DNA from: Prevotella sp.
Lineage (GTDB): Bacteria; Bacteroidota; Bacteroidia; Bacteroidales; Bacteroidaceae
NCBI GenBank assembly: GCA_017413085.1
Contig: JAFPVC010000028.1
Location: forward strand, 1 to 64,000
Reading direction: 5' to 3'
DNA: 64,000 nt
Shown: piece after piece, positions 58,234 to 64,000 of the stretch
How positions within the stretch are numbered: the stretch's first letter is position 1
Layout of the letters: each line of letters opens with the position of its first letter
Position numbers and translations under genes: made by a program
Notes under the pieces: model-generated
Seen by the model: only the letters and a program-made list of their open reading frames with translations
Database searches by the model: none
What the model was told of the DNA's origin: nothing

Positions 58234-59550
58234 TTATTTTGCATACAGTGCAACGATAGCCTCGTAGAGCTCCTGCTTGCCAGAAGTCTGCTTTGGCTCG
58301 TTCACCTTCTTGCCATACTCGTAAACCTGCTCCAGTGTGAGCTTGCCATCCTCAAAGTCCTTACCCAGACCGCTGTCGAATGAAGCGTAGCGCTCCTTCA
58401 GCATCTTAGGAAGCTCAGACTTCTCCATGATTTCTACTGCATTGAGCAGTGCACGTGCACAAGCGTCCATGCCAGAGATGTGTGCGATAAAGATATCCTC
58501 AAGGTCGGTAGAGTTACGACGTGTCTTAGCGTCGAAGTTCGTACCACCTGTTCCGAGACCGCCGTTGCGTACAATCTGCATCCAAGCCTGTGTCAGTTCG
58601 AAGTTGTCGATTGGGAACTGGTCGGTATCCCATCCGTTCTGAGCGTCACCACGGTTAGCGTCGATAGAACCGAGCATGCCGTTGTCAACAGCCACTGCGA
58701 GTTCGTGCTCGAAGGTGTGGCCTGCCAGTGTAGCGTGGTTCACCTCAATGTTTACCTTGAAGTCCTTGTCCAGACCGTGAGTCTTCAGGAAGCCGATGAC
58801 TGTCTCTGTGTCAACGTCATACTGGTGCTTAGAAGGCTCCATTGGCTTTGGCTCGATGAGGAATGTGCCCTGGAAGCCCTTTGAGCGAGCGTAGTCGCGT
58901 GCCATGCCGAGCATGGTAGCCATGTGCTCTTTCTCACGCTTCTGGTCGGTGTTCAGAAGGCTCATGTAACCCTCACGGCCACCCCAGAATACATAGTTCT
59001 CAGCGCCGAGCTTGATACCAGCGTCGATAGCGTTCTTGATCTGCACGATAGCGCGAGCTACAACGTCGAAGTCTGGGTTTGTAGAAGCACCGTTCATATA
59101 GCGTGCGTTGCCGAATACGTTAGCGGTAGACCACAGCAGTTTGATGCCAGTCTCCTTCATCTTCTCCTGCAGGTAGTCAGTGATAGCCTTGAGGTTTGCC
59201 TCATACTCCTCTACGCTGTTACCCTCAGCAACGAGGTCAACGTCGTGGAAGCAGAAATAAGGGATACCGAGCTTCTGCATGATTTCGAAGCCAGCGTCAG
59301 CCTTGTTCTTAGCTATCTCTACAGCGTTGGCACCCTGGTTCCATGGAAATGTCTTTGTGCCGCCGCCGAACTGGTCAGCGCCCTCTGCGCACAGTGTGTG
59401 CCACCATGCCATAGCGAAACGCATCCAGTCTTTCATTTTCTTGCCAGCCACTACGCGCTCTGCGTCATAGTAGTGGAATGCCATTGGGTTCTTTGACTCT
59501 GGACCCTCGAATGGGATCTTGCCAATCTCTGGAAAATACTCTTTTGCCAT
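58234..59550 (-). CDS. xylA: Xylose isomerase
   Basis: The 438-residue protein is a class II xylose isomerase. Metal and substrate residues are recognisable: FCFHDVDLV with the catalytic histidine, FLIEPKPMEPSKHQYD with the glutamate, EVNHATLAGHTFEHE and IDANRGDAQNGWDTDQFP with the second metal site. It converts D-xylose to D-xylulose. Codon use is biased as for a highly expressed gene. It lies 84 bp downstream of xylB in the same orientation. The gap holds two copies of AATTAACGTAAA. Confidence 0.97.
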   Translation of the reverse strand: MAKEYFPEIGKIPFEGPESKNPMAFHYYDAERVVAGKKMKDWMRFAMAWWHTLCAEGADQFGGGTKTFPWNQGANAVEIAKNKADAGFEIMQKLGIPYFCFHDVDLVAEGNSVEEYEANLKAITDYLQEKMKETGIKLLWSTANVFGNARYMNGASTNPDFDVVARAIVQIKNAIDAGIKLGAENYVFWGGREGYMSLLNTDQKREKEHMATMLGMARDYARSKGFQGTFLIEPKPMEPSKHQYDVDTETVIGFLKTHGLDKDFKVNIEVNHATLAGHTFEHELAVAVDNGMLGSIDANRGDAQNGWDTDQFPIDNFELTQAWMQIVRNGGLGTGGTNFDAKTRRNSTDLEDIFIAHISGMDACARALLNAVEIMEKSELPKMLKERYASFDSGLGKDFEDGKLTLEQVYEYGKKVNEPKQTSGKQELYEAIVALYAK

Positions 59551-59634
59551 TTTTGTTTACGTTAATTAAGTGAATTTATTTGATTTGTTTGTTTTTACGT
59601 TAATTCTAACAATATATTTTTGTCGTTTATATCA

Positions 59635-61113
59635 TTACAGTCTCGCCTTCCAACGCAGGTATGCCTCCTGGTATTCTGCGGCATTGGTTGTGTCGGGCTC
59701 TATTGTAGCGATGCGCTTCAGGGTTGAGAAGGCCTCTACGTTGTCCTTGTAGATGCCGGCGCCTATGCCTGCACCCTTGGCTGCACCTACTGAACCGTCG
59801 GTCTCGAGGAGTTCGATGGTTGCACCAGATGTCGATGCCAGTGTGTCGCGGAATATCGGTGACAGGAACATGTTTGCCTTGCCGGCGTGGATTTTCTTTA
59901 TGTCCATGCCCATCTGACGCATTATCTCCATGCCATAGCAGAAAGAGAAGACTATGCCTTCCTGTGCGGCACGCACGATGTGCGAACGGTTGTGCTTGTT
60001 GAAGTTCACGCCCTTTATCTGACAGCCCACTTCCTTGTTCTCCAATACACGCTCTGCACCGTTGCCAAACGGAGTTATGATAACGCCGTCTGCACCGATA
60101 GGCGCCTGTGCAGCAAGGTCGTTCATCTCTGGGTAAGACAGGTCTGGTGTGATGTTGCGGTGCACCCATGCGTTGAGGATGCCCGTACCGTTGATGCAGA
60201 GCAGCACGCCGAGACGGTCAAGCTCTGTGGTGTAGTTCACGTGTGCGAAGGTATTCACACGGCTCTTCGGGTCGTAGTTCACCTCGCCCAGCACTCCATA
60301 TACCACTCCTGAGGTACCTGCTGTAGAAGCTATCTCACCTGGGTTGAACACATTCAGCGACAGAGCATTGTTCGGTTGGTCGCCTGCGCGGTAGCTTATC
60401 GGTGTTCCCTCTGCCAGTCCAGTCTCCTCTGCAGCGGCCTTGCTCACCTGCCCCTGAACGGCAAACGTAGGCACGATGTCGGCTATCATGTCATCGTGGA
60501 AGCCATAGTAGTCGAAGAGGAACTTGGCAGGACGCTTCTCTTTGAAGTCCCACATCATGCCCTCTGATAGTCCGCTGATGGTGGTGTTTATTTCACCGCT
60601 GAGTTTCATTGCGATGTAGTCGCCGGGGAGCATCACCTTATATATACGGCTGAACAGCTCTGGCTCGTTCTCCTTCACCCATGCCAGTTTTGCGGCGGTG
60701 AAGTTGCCCGGAGAGTTAAGCAGGTGCGTCAGGCACTGCTCACTTCCGAGAGCGCCGAATGCCTTGTCGCCGTATGGTACGGCGCGTGAGTCACACCAGA
60801 TGATGCTGTCGCGCAGCACTTCGCCCTGTTTGTCCACGCACACCAGACCGTGCATCTGGTATGATATGCCTATCGCCTTGATGTCGCTGCCGCTGACACC
60901 AGCCTCTGCCATTATCTTCTTCAGTGCGAGTTTTGCATTCTGCCACCACATGTCGGGAGCCTGCTCTGCCCATCCGGCTTTCAGTGCCTTGATGGGTGCT
61001 TCGCTTTCAGGAAAGAATGCAGTAGCCGCCATCTGTCCTGACTCTACATCTACGAGTGATGCCTTTACACTTGACGAGCCGACATCAAAGCCCAATAAAT
61101 ATTGTTTTGCCAT
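59635..61113 (-). CDS. xylB: Xylulokinase
   Basis: The 492-residue FGGY-family kinase has LLGFDVGSSSVKASLVD at the N-terminus (phosphate 1 region) and the second ATPase motif DGSVGAAKGAGIGAGIY near the C-terminus, with ISYQMHGLVC and AGDQPNNALSLN in between. It phosphorylates D-xylulose for the pentose phosphate pathway. It is first in a xylB-xylA unit, the reverse of the E. coli order. A consensus promoter lies at 61162-61192. Confidence 0.95.
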   Translation of the reverse strand: MAKQYLLGFDVGSSSVKASLVDVESGQMAATAFFPESEAPIKALKAGWAEQAPDMWWQNAKLALKKIMAEAGVSGSDIKAIGISYQMHGLVCVDKQGEVLRDSIIWCDSRAVPYGDKAFGALGSEQCLTHLLNSPGNFTAAKLAWVKENEPELFSRIYKVMLPGDYIAMKLSGEINTTISGLSEGMMWDFKEKRPAKFLFDYYGFHDDMIADIVPTFAVQGQVSKAAAEETGLAEGTPISYRAGDQPNNALSLNVFNPGEIASTAGTSGVVYGVLGEVNYDPKSRVNTFAHVNYTTELDRLGVLLCINGTGILNAWVHRNITPDLSYPEMNDLAAQAPIGADGVIITPFGNGAERVLENKEVGCQIKGVNFNKHNRSHIVRAAQEGIVFSFCYGMEIMRQMGMDIKKIHAGKANMFLSPIFRDTLASTSGATIELLETDGSVGAAKGAGIGAGIYKDNVEAFSTLKRIATIEPDTTNAAEYQEAYLRWKARL

Positions 61114-61161
61114 TGTTTTGGTTATTTGTACGGTTTACGTCTTGATTGACTTAAATCTACG

Positions 61162-61192
61162 CAAAGGTAATAATTTTATTGGTACAGACAAA
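61162..61192 (-). promoter_or_regulatory. Promoter of the xylB-xylA operon
   Basis: On the minus strand, TTTG (61189-61192), a 19-bp spacer and TACCTTTG (61162-61169) match the consensus. The leader to xylB is about 45 nt. Confidence 0.78.
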
Positions 61193-61196
61193 GAAG

Positions 61197-61237
61197 TATA
61201 GGTGAAAAATGTTTAAATGAAACATTTTTCACCTATA
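61197..61237. promoter_or_regulatory. Perfect 18-bp inverted repeat upstream of the xyl promoter
   Basis: TATAGGTGAAAAATGTTT (61197-61214) and AAACATTTTTCACCTATA (61220-61237) are exact reverse complements around AAATG. It overlaps the end of nadD (stop at 61229-61231) and ends 4 bp upstream of the xyl -33 box. It can be a nadD terminator, although no T run follows, or an operator for xylose control. Confidence 0.65.
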
Positions 61238-61807
61238 GAATGAATATTTCTCTATCTCTTCGGCAACTGCATCTGGCACAATATACGCCAAACTCGCCCT
61301 CTTGTGTACCATCTCGCGTACTTCCGTACTTGATATCGGGAACAGCGGAAGGTCATAAACATTCACGCCCTTTGCATAGCCCGGCGGTTGTTTTATCTCG
61401 GCACCGCCGCGCGGATATACTGCTATCTCATACTCTCGCAGTATGTCCTCATAGTGCGCCCACCTGTCAAAGTGCTCCCAGTTGTCTCCACCTATTATCA
61501 ACACAAACTCATCCTCAGGATAATCTTGCTTCAAGTTCTGAAGGGTATTCCATGTGTATGACGGCCGCGGCAACTTAAACTCATAGTCTGATGCCTTCAG
61601 TCGTGGTTTGTCCTTCAGTGCAAGTTCCACCAGGTGCAGCCTCGTTTCCTCCGCTTCTTGATTGCGCCCATCATTCTTCAGTGGATTCAATGGCGACACT
61701 ACGTACCACACCTCATCCAGTCCTGCATGTTCAAGCATCAGCTCTCCCAGCATCACATGTCCGTTATGTATGGGGTTGAACGACCCTCCGAATAGTCCTA
61801 TTCGCAT
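61229..61807 (-). CDS. nadD: Nicotinate-nucleotide adenylyltransferase
   Basis: The 192-residue protein has the nucleotidyltransferase start IGLFGGSFNPIHNGHVML with the HxGH-type motif, FVLIIGGDNWEHFDRW in the middle and PISSTEVREM with the ISSTxxR motif near the end. It makes deamido-NAD from nicotinate mononucleotide and ATP. The start overlaps a 34-codon upstream frame by 10 bases. The stop codon lies in an 18-bp inverted repeat. Confidence 0.95.
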   Translation of the reverse strand: MRIGLFGGSFNPIHNGHVMLGELMLEHAGLDEVWYVVSPLNPLKNDGRNQEAEETRLHLVELALKDKPRLKASDYEFKLPRPSYTWNTLQNLKQDYPEDEFVLIIGGDNWEHFDRWAHYEDILREYEIAVYPRGGAEIKQPPGYAKGVNVYDLPLFPISSTEVREMVHKRASLAYIVPDAVAEEIEKYSFYR

Positions 61808-61902
61808 ATATCTTCCTCTGCTGCTATTTGTCTGCTGTCGTTTATATCACCTTCGTATTCTGCAGCAATAATTTTCATTATGTAGGGATTCGGCATATTC
61901 AT
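61798..61902 (-). CDS. Possible small ORF overlapping the nadD start
   Basis: This frame of 34 codons starts MNMPNPYIMKIIAAEYEGDI and ends in another frame 10 bases inside nadD. The overlap would allow translational coupling. The peptide is acidic with no recognised family. It could be the remains of an upstream gene or a leader peptide. Support is weak: the evidence is only the overlap and codon pattern. Confidence 0.3.
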   Translation of the reverse strand: MNMPNPYIMKIIAAEYEGDINDSRQIAAEEDICE

Positions 61903-61965
61903 TTCAGCGGTTCAATTTTAATAGGTGACTCCGAATTTACTTATTTCTGGCATATTATTCACTTT

Positions 61966-61993
61966 TCATTTTTCACTCTGAGCGAAGCGAAGC
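61966..61993 (-). repeat. Dispersed CTTCGCT...CTCAGAGTGAA repeat, minus-strand copy
   Basis: On the minus strand it reads CTTCGCTTCGCTCAGAGTGA followed by AAAATGAAAAGTGAA. It is related to the copies at 1-24 and 40484-40507, with the ATG/ATA of the core changed to TTCG. Confidence 0.6.
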
Positions 61994-61995
61994 CC

Positions 61996-63747
61996 TCATT
62001 CCACATATACCGGCCTTATTGAGCAACCGCTGTTGCGCGTGCGACTGTAAAACGTAATATTGTTTGACAAGAAGCGCAACGTCCACGCCTGCTTTGGCTT
62101 CGCTTCATTTATTTGTGCTGTCCAGTAATATCCGTTGATACTCTGCGAATATATTCCTGTGTTATTACGGTAGCCTGCTGCCGGCATGAAGATATGAACG
62201 TCTTCATAAGTATAATACACATCGTAACCGGGGGTAGCGGTATTGTTCTGTCCCTTATGAACATCCGACTTCGTCTTATACACTGCATAGCCTGCCACTC
62301 CCGTACCATTATAGTCGGTAGTCCACTGCCAGTAGCACTCATTTTTCAGTTCTGTCATTTCTTCATATGTAGGCATGCGCCAAGCTCCGCCCCACGATGC
62401 TGTTGCCGCATCATCACCAGGACTTATCACCTTTATATCATCCACCTCTCCTGCCGTCGATAGCGTACAATATTTAGTAAGCATACCGCTTTCTTCATCC
62501 ATCCAACGGTAGTTCGACATGCTGTAGTCCTCCTTCGGAGTAATCTCGGCCCAGGCGTAGTAATCGCCGTTGTCTGTTGGTGTGGCGGCACCTACGTTAC
62601 ATGATGCCCACTTCACCGACAAGCCAAGGTCAACGCCTTCCCTCGTATCTGCATTCATACGTCTTACCTTACCATAGTGTACCGCACCGTCTATTACTAC
62701 AAAAGCCCTGTAATACCATGTTCCCATAGTAATGTTAGACAGCGTAACTTGATACGTCTGTGTTTCACTGTCAATCTCATCTGTTATTACTACGTGGTCT
62801 TCTATCGTAGGCTTCTCTCCAAACCCGTAGCACACGCCAGGAACAAGTTTAGTATACGGTCCTCCTGATATGTTCAGTGTTCCTGCAGCCTTCTTGGTTG
62901 CTTCATCTATTTCTTCCGTGGTAACTACGTCGTCTTCTTTTGTCGTAAACACACCTAATGCTCCATAGTTCACATATCCGTCAACCACTGCATACGGACG
63001 GTAGTAATATGTCGTCTTTCCCTTCAACCCCGTAAGCATCACGCTATACATTCCATCGGAATCACGATCCACAGCCAGTGCCACGCTATCGTTAACAGTA
63101 GTATCCGGTTCTGTTGCGAAACATACTCCATAACTCAACGTCTTATAGTTGGTCTGTTCTTCAATAATCATCTTTGATGCTATTTTTGCGCTGAAGCACG
63201 TCACCGAACCTGCATCGTAGGTTTCAAAGCTTACGCCCTGTCCAAACGTAGTAAACGTCTTCACCGCACCGTACCACCAGATGCCGTTCTCCTTGTAACA
63301 CGCACGATACCTATAAGTGGTCATCGGCACAAGGTCTGCCAAGTTTACTACGTACTCTCCGTCTTCGTTTGCATCTGCCAGCGTCACGTCTATTCGCTTG
63401 CTATTTGCCTGATATGGTATGCTGTCGGTTGTATACAGTATGCCTATACTTCGCTCATCGTCATTTTGCGCGTCCAGTCCTTCAACTCTTCCTGCCACAC
63501 TTGCCGTATAACAAGTAATTTCTGTAGCATCACCAGTCGTTACGCCGCTCTCCGGGTCAACATACAGCGTGTCTATGGCAACACCAGAGCCTTCTTCGCT
63601 TACGATGAAGTCAATGCTGTCCAGCTTAGCAAGGTCATAACATATAGTCGAGCCAGACTGCAGATGCAGACGTATGAGTCGCGTCTGAGCCGTCATCGAC
63701 AGTGTCATAACTGCGAATATGAATATTAATAGGTTTCGCACTTTCAT
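61996..63747 (-). CDS. Exported FISUMP-domain protein with Ig-like repeats
   Basis: The 583-residue protein has a signal peptide (MKVRNLLIFIFAVMTLSMTA). The middle (residues about 70-370) contains three fibronectin-III-like repeats, each with a GVCFATEPD or GVCYGFGEKP-type strand and a TTYYYRPYAVVDGYVNYG-type strand. The C-terminal 200 residues start VDLGLSVKWASCNVGAATPT and have AWRMPTYEEMTEL and the tail FYSRTRNSGCSIRPVYVE, as in the Fibrobacter succinogenes major paralogous (FISUMP) domain. It is probably a surface protein of unknown function. Confidence 0.85.
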   Translation of the reverse strand: MKVRNLLIFIFAVMTLSMTAQTRLIRLHLQSGSTICYDLAKLDSIDFIVSEEGSGVAIDTLYVDPESGVTTGDATEITCYTASVAGRVEGLDAQNDDERSIGILYTTDSIPYQANSKRIDVTLADANEDGEYVVNLADLVPMTTYRYRACYKENGIWWYGAVKTFTTFGQGVSFETYDAGSVTCFSAKIASKMIIEEQTNYKTLSYGVCFATEPDTTVNDSVALAVDRDSDGMYSVMLTGLKGKTTYYYRPYAVVDGYVNYGALGVFTTKEDDVVTTEEIDEATKKAAGTLNISGGPYTKLVPGVCYGFGEKPTIEDHVVITDEIDSETQTYQVTLSNITMGTWYYRAFVVIDGAVHYGKVRRMNADTREGVDLGLSVKWASCNVGAATPTDNGDYYAWAEITPKEDYSMSNYRWMDEESGMLTKYCTLSTAGEVDDIKVISPGDDAATASWGGAWRMPTYEEMTELKNECYWQWTTDYNGTGVAGYAVYKTKSDVHKGQNNTATPGYDVYYTYEDVHIFMPAAGYRNNTGIYSQSINGYYWTAQINEAKPKQAWTLRFLSNNITFYSRTRNSGCSIRPVYVE

Positions 63748-63796
63748 GGTAATTATATCGTTTGTAATTATTGTGTTTCTCCTTATGTCTCCAGTA

Positions 63797-63827
63797 CAAA
63801 GTTAATATTTTTTTTCCATTTCGCAAA
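63797..63827 (-). promoter_or_regulatory. Promoter of the FISUMP-domain gene
   Basis: On the minus strand, TTTG (63824-63827), a 19-bp spacer and TAACTTTG (63797-63804) match the Bacteroidetes consensus. The leader is about 45 nt. Confidence 0.75.
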
Positions 63828-63931
63828 TTATTATCGCAAAAAACGTCTTATTTTTTCAAACGTTCTGCTTTTTTAAACCGCTAAACCGAAAAAATAAACC
63901 ACCCTATTCGATATAATCACATCATTTTAAG

Positions 63932-63974
63932 AAAAAAGAAGCAGGGGCTATGTCTTTCTGTACACAACCCCTGC
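63932..63974 (-). terminator. Rho-independent terminator of a gene beyond the right edge
   Basis: GCAGGGG (63941-63947) and CCCCTGC (63968-63974) pair around a 20-base loop. On the minus strand the stem is followed by TTCTTTTTTC. It should end a minus-strand transcript that enters from beyond position 64000. Confidence 0.75.
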
Positions 63975-64000
63975 ACTATCTTCATTTGTCACTCTACACT

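Noticed and set aside
59551-59634. AATTAACGTAAA direct repeats in the xylB-xylA gap as operators
   Set aside because: The sequence is short and AT-rich, and similar ACGTAAA strings occur elsewhere in the window, so chance cannot be excluded.

Overview
The window reads as a chromosomal segment of a gut or rumen Bacteroidota, most like Prevotella or a close relative. This rests on the Bacteroidetes promoter pattern (TTTG, a 19-20 bp spacer, then TAnnTTTG) upstream of many genes, on Bacteroidetes-restricted families (DUF4290, DUF1599, a DoxX/MauE-type protein next to tpiA), on T9SS-like tails, and on many xylan-degrading enzymes. The assignment is by pattern recognition only. I saw no tRNA, rRNA, CRISPR array, transposase or prophage.

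Layout. 1-6.6 kb: a cysteine-rich small protein with a radical SAM activase, a secreted nitroreductase, a CsgG-like exported protein, RidA, TcdA, NudC and a MATE exporter. 6.7-16.2 kb: GH127, a cation diffusion facilitator, GH31 and a GH43-esterase fusion. 16.5-25.6 kb: a minus-strand RHS polymorphic-toxin-like locus. It has a large RHS protein with a dockerin-like insertion and an AT-rich C-terminal tip, a translationally coupled 4-TM candidate immunity protein, a second RHS-type protein and two small exported proteins. 25.7-31.4 kb: a GH30 xylanase with an esterase, and a divergent heparinase-like protein. 31.6-40.4 kb: housekeeping genes (tsaB, DUF4290, murA, rimM, Ca/Na exchanger, DPE2-like malQ, PfkB kinase, DUF1599). 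40.7-45.6 kb: a GH115-GH95 operon. 46.3-47.1 kb: a near-leaderless GNAT-like gene with a 63-aa partner. 47.6-58.0 kb: DoxX-like, tpiA, SPOR, exoIII, clpP-clpX-recQ, glyS and an FKBP lipoprotein. 58.2-63.7 kb: xylA and xylB (an xylB-xylA operon), nadD and a FISUMP-domain protein.

The carbohydrate genes fit together as glucuronoarabinoxylan use. GH30 would cut the backbone, GH115 remove glucuronic acid, GH43/GH127/GH95 remove side-chain sugars, the esterases remove acyl groups, GH31 act on small oligosaccharides, and XylA/XylB feed xylose to the pentose phosphate pathway. No SusC/SusD pair or hybrid two-component regulator lies in the window.

The least explained content is intergenic. Several families of short palindromic repeats are concentrated in four islands (2.6-3.2, 9.1-10.5, 45.6-46.4 and 47.1-47.7 kb). 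One is a roughly 65-bp element that can fold as a branched hairpin and starts at the -7 box of promoters; one copy has compensatory changes in its stems. Another is a palindrome array of four 21-22 bp units present at two loci. A third is a simple-repeat family with a CCGCATG core that sits at gene ends and apparently supplies the last codons and stop codons of unrelated genes.
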